Assembly: GCA_002344625.1 (NCBI GenBank)
Contig: DDUE01000074.1
Location: 1 to 27,176, forward strand
Origin: Rhodocyclaceae bacterium UBA2346
Lineage (GTDB): Bacteria; Pseudomonadota; Gammaproteobacteria; Burkholderiales; Rhodocyclaceae
Direction: 5' to 3'
Length of the DNA stretch: 27,176 nucleotides
A program made the translations under genes and the position numbers. Positions within the stretch are counted from its first letter, which is position 1, and each line of letters begins with the position of its first letter. This document shows positions 1 to 10,800 of the stretch, one piece after another. Below the pieces are notes generated by a model. That model made no database searches and was not told the origin of the DNA. It worked only from the letters and a program-made list of their open reading frames with translations.

Positions 1-94
1 CGGGCGCTTCGGGCGCTTCGGGCGGCTCAAGCGCTTCAGGCGGCTCGGCCGCGACGGGATCGGGTTTCGGCTTTTTCTTGAGGAAACCAAACAT
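1..94 (-). CDS. ftsY: Signal recognition particle receptor FtsY, N-terminal fragment
   Basis: The minus-strand ATG at 94-92 opens a frame that runs off the left edge, so only about 31 residues are visible. They begin MFGFLKKKPKPDP and continue into a Pro/Glu/Ala-rich stretch. A short aromatic-basic start followed by a long acidic, low-complexity region is the usual beginning of FtsY, whose A domain precedes the NG GTPase domain (not visible here). FtsY is the membrane-associated receptor for SRP-ribosome complexes in co-translational protein insertion. It lies divergent from the M16 peptidase pair and rsmD, an arrangement I recall for ftsY in many beta- and gammaproteobacteria. No strong Shine-Dalgarno is seen. 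The call depends on the N-terminus and context only, since no catalytic motif is in the window. Confidence 0.75.
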   Translation of the reverse strand, partial: MFGFLKKKPKPDPVAAEPPEALEPPEAPEAP

Positions 95-232
95 GGCAGG
101 TGGAGTCTTCTAGAACGTTTAACCTTCGGCACGCGCCGAAAGCGCTTTGCGGCTAAGATGCGGCTCGCCAATCATCACGGCCTGAGCGGCCTGATTTCGG
201 GCCTCGAATTCTAACAGATGCAGGACAATCAA

Positions 233-1603
233 ATGCTTCGCAAGATCTGCCACCCCCTCGCGGTACTGATGGCCGGCCTCCTTGCCGGCACACCGGCACT
301 TGCAAACCCCTTCGAAACCACGCTCGAAAACGGACTCAAGGTCATCGTCAAGGAAGACCGGCGCGCCCCGTCGGTCGTGCACATGCTGTGGTACGGCGTG
401 GGTTCGATGGACGAGCCCGAAGGCGTTTCCGGCATCGCCCACATGCTCGAACACATGATGTTCAAGGGCACCGAAAAGATCGCTCCGGGCGAATTCAACA
501 AGCGGGTCGCCGCGGTCGGCGGTCGCGACAACGCCTTCACCAGTCGCGACTACACCGCCTATTTTCAACAGATTCCGCCCGAACATCTCGGCGAAATGAT
601 GATGCTCGAGGCCGACCGGATGGCCAACCTCAAGATCACCGCCGAGCTCTTCCGGCCCGAGGTCGAGGTGGTCAAGGAAGAGCGGCGCCTGCGCACCGAC
701 GACAATCCGCGCGCGCTGGTGTTCGAGCAGCTCATGGCCACCGCCTTTCAAGCCCACCCCTATCGCCGCCCAGTCATCGGCTGGATGCCCGACATCGCCG
801 CCTACACCGTCGACGACGCGATCGACTGGCACAAGCGCTGGTATGCGCCCGGCAATGCGCGCCTGGTCGTGGTCGGCGACGTGGATCACCAGCAGGTGTT
901 CGAACTGGCGCGGGAGCACTATGGCCAAATTCCGGCCAGCGCCTTCGACCGCGCGCGGATCGCGGACGAACCGCCGCAGCGCGGGCCACGCCACACCATC
1001 GTCAAGGCCCCCGCGGAACTGCCCTACATCGCACTCGCCTGGCATGTACCGACGCTGCGCGACGTGCACAACGATCGAGAGGCCTACGCGCTCGAAGTGC
1101 TTGCGGCCGTGCTCAGCGGCTACGACGGTGCGCGCTTGCCGCGGCGGCTGGTGCGCGAGGATCAGGTCGCGGTCTCGGCGAGTGCGAGCTATGACGGCGC
1201 GGGGCGGGGGCCGTCGCTGTTCATCCTGAGCGGCACGCCCGCGCCGGGACGCACCGTGGCCGATGTCGAAGCCGCCTTGCGGGCCGAGTTCGAGCGCATA
1301 CGCGAATCGGGCATCGGCGAAGACGAACTCAAGCGGGTGCGCACCCAGGCGATCGCGGCCCAGGTCTATAAGCGCGACTCGCTGATGGGACAGGCCATGG
1401 AGATCGGCTACCTCGAATCGACCGGCTTCTCGTGGCGCGACGACGCGGCAATGCTCGAAGGCCTGCGCAGCGTGACGGCGGAAGAGGTACGCGCTGTCGC
1501 ACTACGCTATTTCGACGATGCAACGCTGACCCGCGCAGAACTCCAGCCTCTGCCGCTCGAGAACACCCCCGCCGGACAATCCCCGGTCGCACAGAGAAAC
1601 TGA
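233..1603 (+). CDS. M16 family zinc metallopeptidase (catalytic subunit)
   Basis: Predicted periplasmic zinc peptidase of the pitrilysin/insulinase (M16B) family, 456 aa. A signal peptide covers roughly residues 1-25 (MLRKICHPLAV...TPALA). The inverted zinc motif HMLEH is at residues 70-74, with the third ligand Glu probably E149 or E150 in VVKEERR, the expected ~75 residues downstream. The C-terminal half is the usual second M16 domain. I chose the ATG at 233 because AGGA at 222-225 sits 7 bp upstream; an in-frame ATG at 218 would add five residues without a better ribosome site. The stop is 4 bp before the next gene, a second M16 protein without the zinc motif, so the two probably form a heteromer. 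The natural substrate is unknown. Confidence 0.93.
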   Translation: MLRKICHPLAVLMAGLLAGTPALANPFETTLENGLKVIVKEDRRAPSVVHMLWYGVGSMDEPEGVSGIAHMLEHMMFKGTEKIAPGEFNKRVAAVGGRDNAFTSRDYTAYFQQIPPEHLGEMMMLEADRMANLKITAELFRPEVEVVKEERRLRTDDNPRALVFEQLMATAFQAHPYRRPVIGWMPDIAAYTVDDAIDWHKRWYAPGNARLVVVGDVDHQQVFELAREHYGQIPASAFDRARIADEPPQRGPRHTIVKAPAELPYIALAWHVPTLRDVHNDREAYALEVLAAVLSGYDGARLPRRLVREDQVAVSASASYDGAGRGPSLFILSGTPAPGRTVADVEAALRAEFERIRESGIGEDELKRVRTQAIAAQVYKRDSLMGQAMEIGYLESTGFSWRDDAAMLEGLRSVTAEEVRAVALRYFDDATLTRAELQPLPLENTPAGQSPVAQRN

Positions 1604-1607
1604 CAAC

Positions 1608-4265
<2,658 letters not shown>

Positions 4266-4327
4266 TTCCGCCATGCGGCGCGGCCGGACAGCGCTGCGCC
4301 ACGCTCGACATGCCCCGCCTCACGCCG

Positions 4328-6298
4328 TCAGGCCGCCCGGTCGAAACCGGCCCCCTGCACCGCACGCTCGTCGCCCCCCTCGCCTAGCGTTTCCAGAATA
4401 CGCGCCTCGAGTACGTTGAGTTCCGCCTGCTGTGCGAGCAGGGTGCTTTCGGCACTCTTCAACTCGTCGATCCGGTCCTCGAGCGTATCGGTCGCCTGGT
4501 GAATGCGCTTGACGCTCTCCAGCCGCCGCTTCAACTGCAGTTGATACTCGCGTACCTGGGTCTCGAGAGGCGACATCACGGCCCGCAGCCACTGCTCGAC
4601 GTCACGATTCGCGATCTCGAACGTGCGCCGCGCCTGTACCGCCACGGTTTCGAAGAACTTCTCGGTCAGCGCCTGCTTGCTGGTCGTGACCAGCGTCAAT
4701 GCCGAATTGACCTGGCGATTGAAAACCTCTTCGAGGCGGTCGAGCTCCCGTTCGTAAAGCGTCGTCGAAAACGCGTCGGGCTGCGTGAGCTTGAGGCCAT
4801 GCTCGACACTGAAACGGCGATACATCGTGTCGAGCATCGCCGTGATCTCGTTGATCTCGGCGCTGGATTTTTCGAGGTTGCTTCGCAGGCGCGCAAAGAA
4901 GCCCTCCATCGCCTCGCTCAAACCACGCGAGAAACTCGACTCCTGCATGGCTTCGCGGGTACGCCGGGTTTCATCGCGCAAGGTTTCGAGTCCCAGGTGC
5001 CCGAGCAGGTTGTTGGTCAGGTTCGAGAATACCGTACGCACCGCGTAATACTTTTGCAGACCTTGCTCGAACTCGGTCTTTTCCGCGCGAATCTTGCGCA
5101 TCATGTATTCGATGACGCTCTGATTCTTGCCGCGCAGATCGGTCAGTTCGGTGAGCTGTTCGCGGACGCCGCTCAAGCGTGCATTCAAGAGCGAACGCGT
5201 CTGGGCAATCAGTTCCCGGGTTTCAGCCCGCGCATTCTCCGCGACGATCTGCTGCTTGCTCGGCAGCACGTCGACGGACAGCGCCTGTTCGAGCACGTCC
5301 AGACGGCTGCGTGCCACCAGCGCCGGGTCGGCGCGGATCCTGCCGACCAAGCCCTTTTGTGCCGAAACCGGGAAGATGTTCGACCGCGGCACCTCGAGCA
5401 TCTCGGCAACCGACCCGACCTGACGGTCGATCTCGGCGTCGATGCGCGCCTCTTCGCGCAGCCCGTCCCACAGTCCATCGATCTTGTTGAGCACGACCAT
5501 GCGTCCCTTGCGCCCCCCCTTGCCGCCCTCGACATACTCGCGCCAGATCGCCAGATCGCTCTGCGTCACGCCGGTATCGGCCGCGAGGATGAACAACACC
5601 GCATGCGCATTGGGCAAGAGCGAAAAAGTCAGTTCCGGCTCCGCGCCGATTGCGTTCAGGCCCGGCGTATCGAGCACCACCAGCCCCTGCTCGAGCAGGG
5701 GGTGACGAAACTGGATGACCGCGTGCCGCCAGCTCGGAATCTCGACCAGACCGTCGCCATCGGGCTTCAGGCCACGCTCCCCGGCCGGATCGATCGCAAA
5801 CCCCAGGCTGCGGCACTCGTCCGCCGTGACCCGTTCGGTTTCGCCAACCCTGGAAACCGCTGCCTGCAAGCTCCCCAGGGAATCGCTGTCGAGGGCCTCG
5901 ACGACCCAGGCACCGGATTTCTGTTTCAGATCCGAAACGCTGGCGCTGTCGGCACGCGACCGGATCGGCAGCAGACGGATCTCGGCGCTGGCGCCGGGAG
6001 ACCATTGCAGTTCGGTGGGACACATCGTGGTCCGCCCCGCACTGGAGGGCAGCACCCGGTCGCCATAGTCCGAGAAGAAGATCGCGTTGATCAGCTCGGA
6101 CTTGCCGCGTGAGAACTCGGCGACGAACGCGATCGTGAGCTTGTCGTCGCGCAGCCGTTCGAGCACGTACTGAAGCCGCAGGTCGGCCTGGGCATCGCCG
6201 ACGTCATTGCGCGACAGCCATTGCCGCAGACGCAGCACCGAATCACCCACCCTGTCACGCCAGCCGCCATATGCGGAAATCTGCTCTACCAGACCCAT
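4328..6298 (-). CDS. Dynamin-family GTPase
   Basis: A large 656-aa bacterial dynamin-like protein. From the ATG at 6298, the G1 P-loop is AEFSRGKS (60-67, with Ala in place of the first Gly), a TTMCPTEL segment fits G2/switch I, G3 is DTPG (210-213) and G4 is NKID (271-274). After the G domain the protein is mostly charged and helical, with likely coiled coil from about residue 380 to the end (for example RRLESVKRIHQATDTLEDRI), as in dynamin stalk/effector regions. No transmembrane helix is obvious. The ATG at 6298 has GGAG 8 bp upstream. A GTG at 6325 with GAGG 8 bp upstream would add nine residues. It is convergent with the ferredoxin gene and 126 bp downstream of mutM on the same strand. 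Bacterial dynamins remodel or protect membranes, but this member's role is unknown. Confidence 0.87.
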   Translation of the reverse strand: MGLVEQISAYGGWRDRVGDSVLRLRQWLSRNDVGDAQADLRLQYVLERLRDDKLTIAFVAEFSRGKSELINAIFFSDYGDRVLPSSAGRTTMCPTELQWSPGASAEIRLLPIRSRADSASVSDLKQKSGAWVVEALDSDSLGSLQAAVSRVGETERVTADECRSLGFAIDPAGERGLKPDGDGLVEIPSWRHAVIQFRHPLLEQGLVVLDTPGLNAIGAEPELTFSLLPNAHAVLFILAADTGVTQSDLAIWREYVEGGKGGRKGRMVVLNKIDGLWDGLREEARIDAEIDRQVGSVAEMLEVPRSNIFPVSAQKGLVGRIRADPALVARSRLDVLEQALSVDVLPSKQQIVAENARAETRELIAQTRSLLNARLSGVREQLTELTDLRGKNQSVIEYMMRKIRAEKTEFEQGLQKYYAVRTVFSNLTNNLLGHLGLETLRDETRRTREAMQESSFSRGLSEAMEGFFARLRSNLEKSSAEINEITAMLDTMYRRFSVEHGLKLTQPDAFSTTLYERELDRLEEVFNRQVNSALTLVTTSKQALTEKFFETVAVQARRTFEIANRDVEQWLRAVMSPLETQVREYQLQLKRRLESVKRIHQATDTLEDRIDELKSAESTLLAQQAELNVLEARILETLGEGGDERAVQGAGFDRAA

Positions 6299-6451
6299 GT
6301 TCACCACTCCTGCGCCCGGACTCACCGGAATGACCTCAATTCAATAGCATAGGATAGACTCGATTCGGGCGCACTCCAAACCCAGCCCCCGCATGATGGC
6401 CGGCCGGCACGATCCGACGGACGCGGGCCGCAGCGCCCCCGCGCGCGCCGC

Positions 6452-7267
6452 TCAGCCACGCTGGCAGCGCGGACACCAGAAGGTGGCGCGCTGCCCGACG
6501 ATCGCCTTTCGCACCATCGTGGCACAAACCCGGCATGGCTCGCCCGCACGCGCATAGACGAAGTACTGCTGCTGGAAATAACCGGGCTGGCCGTCTCCGC
6601 CGACGAAATCGCGCAAACTGCTTCCGCCCGCATCGATTGCCGCGGCAAGGGTTTCGCGTACCGCGTCGGCCAGCCGGCGGTAACGCTGCGCACCGATGTC
6701 GCATGCCGGGGTGAGCGGATTGATCCGGGCGCGAAACAGGCTCTCGGACGCATAGATGTTGCCGACGCCGACCACCCGCTGCCCGTCCATCAAGGCCTGC
6801 TTGACCGACACGCGGGTCGTCCGGGTCGCCCGATACAACGCCGCGCCATCGAAACCCTCGCTCAAGGGCTCGGGCCCCAGCCGCGCCAGCAACGGATGTG
6901 CTTCGCCCGGACCCGGCTGCCACGCGAACAGGCCAAAACGCCGCGGGTCGCGATAGCGCAACACGCCGGCATCGAACACCAAGTCGATGTGATCATGCGC
7001 CCCGGCCGCCGCCTGCGCATCCATCCAGCGCAGACTGCCCGACATACCCAGATGCACGAGCAGGCTACCCGCATCGAAATCGATCAAAAGATACTTGGCC
7101 CGCCGCCGAACGTCGCGCACGCACTGCCCCACGATCGCGCCCGCGATGTCCGGAGACACCGGAATGCGCAAACGCGGATTGCGCACCCGGAACCCGGTCA
7201 CAACCCGCCCGGCAAGCAGCGGCTGAATGCCCCGGCGGGTGGTCTCGACCTCTGGAAGTTCGGGCAT
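6452..7267 (-). CDS. mutM: Formamidopyrimidine-DNA glycosylase (Fpg/MutM)
   Basis: A bifunctional DNA glycosylase/AP lyase of 271 aa that removes 8-oxoguanine and formamidopyrimidines in base-excision repair. The protein starts PELPEVE after the initiator Met, giving the catalytic N-terminal Pro (P2) and E3. K58 (RRAKYL) matches the conserved Lys57 of the E. coli enzyme. The H2TH region includes VGVGNIYASE (166-175). The C-terminal zinc finger is intact: C245-x2-C248-x16-C265-x2-C268. Length is standard (E. coli 269 aa). The gene diverges from the TPR-lolB-ispE block, an order I recall for betaproteobacteria. Confidence 0.97.
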   Translation of the reverse strand: MPELPEVETTRRGIQPLLAGRVVTGFRVRNPRLRIPVSPDIAGAIVGQCVRDVRRRAKYLLIDFDAGSLLVHLGMSGSLRWMDAQAAAGAHDHIDLVFDAGVLRYRDPRRFGLFAWQPGPGEAHPLLARLGPEPLSEGFDGAALYRATRTTRVSVKQALMDGQRVVGVGNIYASESLFRARINPLTPACDIGAQRYRRLADAVRETLAAAIDAGGSSLRDFVGGDGQPGYFQQQYFVYARAGEPCRVCATMVRKAIVGQRATFWCPRCQRG

Positions 7268-7389
7268 GGCTTCACCATTGCTGACGGGGGCGCTACGATC
7301 GGGCTTGCCGTCGCGAGCGGAAAGTGCATAACATGGGGCGAACGCAATTGCTTGGTACGCCTCTAAGCGAATCCTATCGCGTCAAGCGT

Positions 7390-7433
7390 CACCGGCAAAC
7401 CGACATCGAGCGCAGGCTCTGTCCTTGCCGGTG
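7390..7433 (+). repeat. Extended hairpin in the 5' leader of the TPR gene
   Basis: A 44-nt region folds into one nearly continuous hairpin. CACCGGCAA (7390-7398) pairs with TTGCCGGTG (7425-7433), GAC (7402-7404) with GTC (7421-7423), and GAGC (7408-7411) with GCTC (7416-7419), closing a GCAG tetraloop. The small internal loops are ACC/C and ATC/T. That is 16 base pairs in all, ending 26 bp before the ATG of the TPR gene. No T-run follows, so it is not a standard intrinsic terminator. Its function is unknown. Confidence 0.6.
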
Positions 7434-7459
7434 CAATTTCCGTCCAGAGCCCCGACTAT

Positions 7460-9175
7460 ATGAACCGCAATTTCTCAGCGCTTTTCCGCAGTATTGTCCT
7501 CGCACTGTGCCTGACACCGGTCGCGGCGTGGGCCGAGGAGCCGCCGGGGGCCACACCCGTGACCGGCGTGGAGACGGGTCATCCGCTGACTGCCGAAGCG
7601 CTCTACCTGCTCCTGCTCGCGGAAATCGCAGGCGCCCGCGGTGAAATCCAGGTATCGGTCGAGGCCTACACCCAGTTGGCCCGGCGCACGCACGATCCGC
7701 TCATTGCCCGGCGCGCCACCGAAATCGCCCTGTTCGCCCGCAACACTCCGCTGGCGATCGAGGCCGCCCGCATCTGGTCGGAAGCCGAACCCCAATCCGA
7801 AGAGGCGCGCAGGGTGCTGGCCGGAGTCCTGGCAAGCAGTGGCGGCGAACGCCTCGACGAAATCCAGATCGAGCTCGCGCGCATTCTCGCCAACGACAGC
7901 GAACAGCTCGAGCAAAACCTTCTCGGGCTGAACCGCGCACTCGCACGCCTGCAGAACAAGGAAACCGTGCGGGCGATCGTCAATCGCCTCACCGAACCTT
8001 ACCTGAACGAACCAGCCGCGCACTTTGCCCGCGCCCAGGCCAGCGCCGGGGCCGGTGACGACCGCAGCGCCCTCGCATCGATCGGGAAGGCGCTCGAGCT
8101 TCGCCCCTATTGGGAGCCGGCAAGCATCGTCAAGGCCCAGATCCTGATTCAGCTCGGCTCGATCGGCGAAGCCAATCAGGTCCTGGCCGAACTCGTCGAG
8201 AAGGAGCCCGGCAACGCCAACGTCAGGCTGGCCTATGCGCGCTCGCTGGTTTCCGCCCACAACTTGTCGGAGGCGCGCAAGCAGTTCCAGATCCTGCTCG
8301 ATGCCAGCCCGGGTGATCGCGACATGCTGTTCGCGGTCGCGCTGGTGTCATTTCAGCTCGGCGACCTCGAGACCGCGGCAAACCTGTTCGAGCAGACGCT
8401 GCTCGCCGGGCATCCCGAGGCCGATGGCATCCGCCTGAATCTCGGCAACATTGCCGAGCGCCGCGGTGACGACACCACCGCCCTGCGCTGGTACCGGGCC
8501 GTCGGCCCGGGAAGACACCATGTCGACGCACAACTGCGCGTCGCCTTCATCCTTGCCCGCGCCGGCCAGACCGAGGAAGCCCGCCTGCACCTCAAGGCCA
8601 TCGCGGCGGACGAGAACGGGCGCAAGCGCGCGGTGATAGCCGAAGCCGCGCTGTTGCGCGACGCCGAGCGTCATGGCGAAGCCTTCGAGGTGCTCGAAAC
8701 GGCCCTCAAGGACCACCCCGACGACCCCGATCTACTCTATGAAGCCGCCATGATTGCCGAACGGCTCGACCGCGTCGACCTGATGGAAGACCGCCTGCTC
8801 AAGCTGATCGCACTCCAACCCGACCATGCCCACGCCTACAATGCGCTCGGCTATTCGCTCGCCGACCGTGGCCTGCGGCTCGACGAAGCGCAGACCCTGA
8901 TCGAAAAGGCGCTCGCGCTGCAGCCTAACGACCCGTTCATACTCGACAGCATGGGCTGGGTTCGCTTTCGCCTGAACGACCTCGATGGCGCGCTCGCCCA
9001 CCTGGAGCGCGCTTACGGCATACGCTCCGACCCTGAAATCGCGGCCCATCTGGGCGAAGTGCTGTGGGCGCTCGACCGCAAGGATGAGGCACGCCGGATG
9101 TGGGACACCGCCCTCGCCGAGCACCCGGACAATACCGCGCTCTCCGACACGGTCAAACGCTTCCCGGCGCAATAA
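7460..9175 (+). CDS. Tetratricopeptide repeat protein, exported
   Basis: A 571-aa TPR protein with a cleavable signal peptide (MNRNFSALFRSIVLALCLTPVAAWA, about 1-25), so probably periplasmic. From about residue 190 to the end there are successive 34-residue helical repeats, recognisable by phrases such as ALASIGKALELRPYWEPA, AYNALGYSLADRGLRLDEA and ALAHLERAYGIRSDPEIA. The C-terminal repeats match the TPR consensus best and the N-terminal third is more divergent. TPR arrays bind partner proteins; no enzymatic motif is present. The gene sits directly upstream of lolB (1-bp gap), which hints at an outer-membrane or lipoprotein role, but this is inference. No strong Shine-Dalgarno precedes the ATG. 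Confidence 0.9.
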   Translation: MNRNFSALFRSIVLALCLTPVAAWAEEPPGATPVTGVETGHPLTAEALYLLLLAEIAGARGEIQVSVEAYTQLARRTHDPLIARRATEIALFARNTPLAIEAARIWSEAEPQSEEARRVLAGVLASSGGERLDEIQIELARILANDSEQLEQNLLGLNRALARLQNKETVRAIVNRLTEPYLNEPAAHFARAQASAGAGDDRSALASIGKALELRPYWEPASIVKAQILIQLGSIGEANQVLAELVEKEPGNANVRLAYARSLVSAHNLSEARKQFQILLDASPGDRDMLFAVALVSFQLGDLETAANLFEQTLLAGHPEADGIRLNLGNIAERRGDDTTALRWYRAVGPGRHHVDAQLRVAFILARAGQTEEARLHLKAIAADENGRKRAVIAEAALLRDAERHGEAFEVLETALKDHPDDPDLLYEAAMIAERLDRVDLMEDRLLKLIALQPDHAHAYNALGYSLADRGLRLDEAQTLIEKALALQPNDPFILDSMGWVRFRLNDLDGALAHLERAYGIRSDPEIAAHLGEVLWALDRKDEARRMWDTALAEHPDNTALSDTVKRFPAQ

Positions 9176-9176
9176 C

Positions 9177-9788
9177 ATGGCAAAACTGCATGGATGTGCG
9201 CCATACCGGCATCGGAAAGGGCGTGATATCGCGGCGCTGATCGCACTCTCGCTGAGCCTCGGGGCCTGCACGCTGACGGCGGTCGACGCGTCGCGGCCGA
9301 TCGCCACGCGCGCCCTCTCCGAGTCTTTCACCCTAGAAGGACGGTTGGCCGCCACCGACGGCGTACGCAATGCGAATGGCCCGGTCGTCTGGGTACACAC
9401 CCCCCACGGCGACGAATGGACGGCCTTCAGCCCACTGGGACAGATCGTCGCGCGGCTCACCAGCACGACCGAAGGCGCGATCCTCGAAACCGCCGAAGGC
9501 GACCGGCGCTCCGCTCCCAGCGCACAAGACGTGCTGCCGGAACTGTTTGGCGCCGGAACGCCGGTCGATGGTCTGACCTACTGGGTTCAGGCCGTCCCGC
9601 GTGACGGCGCGCGCGTGCTGCAGCGCGATGCGCTCGGCCGTCCGACCCGCATCAGCGACGCGGGCTGGATCATCGACTACGCCGTCTATACCGACGACAC
9701 TCCCGGCTCGGCACCGCGCAGGCTCGAGGCCCATTGGGGCGAAACCCGGATCAGACTGGTAATCGACCAATGGACAGACCAGCCCTGA
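9177..9788 (+). CDS. lolB: Outer-membrane lipoprotein chaperone LolB
   Basis: A 203-aa outer-membrane lipoprotein that receives lipoproteins from LolA and inserts them into the outer membrane. The N-terminus has a basic region, a hydrophobic stretch and the lipobox LGAC with the lipidated Cys at residue 31. The mature part carries the LolB pattern: FTLEGRLAA, the central SPLGQIVARL and the GLTYWVQAVP segment. The start ATG at 9177 is 1 bp after the TPR stop and lacks an obvious ribosome site, so translation is probably coupled. The 3' end overlaps ispE by 19 bp. The lolB-ispE-tRNA-prs-rplY-pth-ychF order is typical of the lineage and supports the call, since LolB sequences diverge strongly. 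Confidence 0.93.
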   Translation: MAKLHGCAPYRHRKGRDIAALIALSLSLGACTLTAVDASRPIATRALSESFTLEGRLAATDGVRNANGPVVWVHTPHGDEWTAFSPLGQIVARLTSTTEGAILETAEGDRRSAPSAQDVLPELFGAGTPVDGLTYWVQAVPRDGARVLQRDALGRPTRISDAGWIIDYAVYTDDTPGSAPRRLEAHWGETRIRLVIDQWTDQP

Positions 9789-10624
9789 CCCGTATCGACG
9801 ACTGCCCCGCCCCGGCCAAACTGAACCTGTTCCTGCACGTCGTCGGACGGCGCCCGGACGGCTATCACCTTCTCCAGAGCGCCTTCAGATTGATCGACCT
9901 GGCCGACACCTTGTCGTTCCACGTCCGCCCGGACGGGGTGCTCAGGCGCACCAACGCGGTCGAAGGGGTACCCGAGCAAGACGATCTCGTCATTCGCGCC
10001 GCCGCGATGCTCCAGCGCGAGACAGCTTGCAACCTCGGCGCCGACATCAAGCTGGACAAACGCATTCCCATGGGTGCGGGCCTCGGCGGCGGAAGCTCAG
10101 ACGCCGCCACGACCCTGATCGCGCTCAACAGGCTGTGGCAGACCGGGCTCGACCGGCCGACACTGGCCTCGCTCGGCCTGCGGCTCGGCGCCGACGTCCC
10201 TTTCTTCGTGTTCGGCCGCGATGCCTTCGTTCAAGGCATTGGTGAAGACCTGCAGCCGCTGCCGCTCGAGCCCGCCTGGTATGTCCTGTTGTCCCCCGGC
10301 GTCGGCATCCCCACCCGTGAAATTTTCGCCGCAAAGGAGTTGACGCGCGACTCTGAAGCCATCAAAATTACGGACTTCGCTACGAGCATTACTCGAAACG
10401 ATCTGCAGTCCGTCGCCTGTAGTCGATACCCGGAAGTTCAGGCTGCGATCGACTGGCTGGGGCGTCACGCGCCGGCACGAATGACGGGATCCGGTTCGTG
10501 TATATTCGCGGAAGTCGCGAGCGAATCGCAGGCGTCACGGATCGTTGAAAGCTGCCCACCGAAATGGCGGGCTTGGACGACACGAAGCATTGCGCGTCAT
10601 CCGCTTTTCGACTGGGTTCGCTGA
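9770..10624 (+). CDS. ispE: 4-diphosphocytidyl-2-C-methyl-D-erythritol kinase IspE
   Basis: A 284-aa GHMP kinase that phosphorylates CDP-methylerythritol in the MEP isoprenoid pathway. PAKLNLFLHV (15-24) carries the catalytic-site lysine (K17). The ATP-binding glycine loop is PMGAGLGGGSSDA (100-112). D142 in GADVPFFVFG matches the catalytic aspartate. The third GHMP motif is ARMTGSGSCIFAE near the C-terminus. The ATG at 9770 gives the family-standard N-terminus and length (E. coli 283 aa); an in-frame ATG at 9734 would add twelve unconserved residues. It overlaps lolB by 19 bp and ends 18 bp before tRNA-Gln. Confidence 0.96.
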   Translation: MDRPALTRIDDCPAPAKLNLFLHVVGRRPDGYHLLQSAFRLIDLADTLSFHVRPDGVLRRTNAVEGVPEQDDLVIRAAAMLQRETACNLGADIKLDKRIPMGAGLGGGSSDAATTLIALNRLWQTGLDRPTLASLGLRLGADVPFFVFGRDAFVQGIGEDLQPLPLEPAWYVLLSPGVGIPTREIFAAKELTRDSEAIKITDFATSITRNDLQSVACSRYPEVQAAIDWLGRHAPARMTGSGSCIFAEVASESQASRIVESCPPKWRAWTTRSIARHPLFDWVR

Positions 10625-10642
10625 TCGGCGAAATAGGTTTCT

Positions 10643-10719
10643 TGGGGAGTCGCCAAGTTGGTCAAGGCACCGGATTTTGATTCCGGCATTCGAAGGTTCG
10701 AATCCTTCTTCCCCAGCCA
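10643..10719 (+). tRNA. tRNA-Gln (anticodon TTG)
   Basis: A 77-nt tRNA with an encoded CCA tail (10717-10719). The acceptor stem TGGGGAG (10643-10649) pairs with the 3' strand CTTCCCCA region, including one G-T pair next to the stem end. The anticodon stem CCGGA/TCCGG (10670-10674 and 10682-10686) presents the loop TTTTGAT with TTG at 10677-10679, which reads CAA (and by wobble CAG) glutamine codons. The T arm has the GGTTCGAATCC pattern. It lies between ispE and prs and is followed 8 bp later by an intrinsic terminator. Confidence 0.97.
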
Positions 10720-10727
10720 CTACAATG

Positions 10728-10761
10728 CGGGCAGGCTTTTGAGCCTGCCCGAGTTGTTTTT
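10728..10761 (+). terminator. Rho-independent terminator after tRNA-Gln
   Basis: The 10-bp stem CGGGCAGGCT (10728-10737) with AGCCTGCCCG (10742-10751) closes a TTTG loop and is followed by AGTTGTTTTTA. It ends transcription of the TPR-lolB-ispE-tRNA unit before prs. Confidence 0.9.
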
Positions 10762-10800
10762 ACTGTCACAACAGCTATTTTCGGTAGCGGAGATTCGGTC

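Noticed and set aside
125..153. Overlapping inverted repeats between ftsY and the first M16 gene (TTCGGC/GCCGAA, AAAGCGCTTT)
   Set aside because: Short arms, no T-run and no link to a known operator; not enough to call a feature.
4499..6112. Plus-strand open frame of 537 codons opposite the dynamin-like GTPase
   Set aside because: It is antisense to a gene with clear GTPase motifs; long open antisense frames are expected at this GC content, and the translation has no recognisable domain.
7348..7377. TTGCTT-N18-TCCTAT as a promoter for the TPR gene
   Set aside because: Poor consensus match and long spacer; it could equally be chance.
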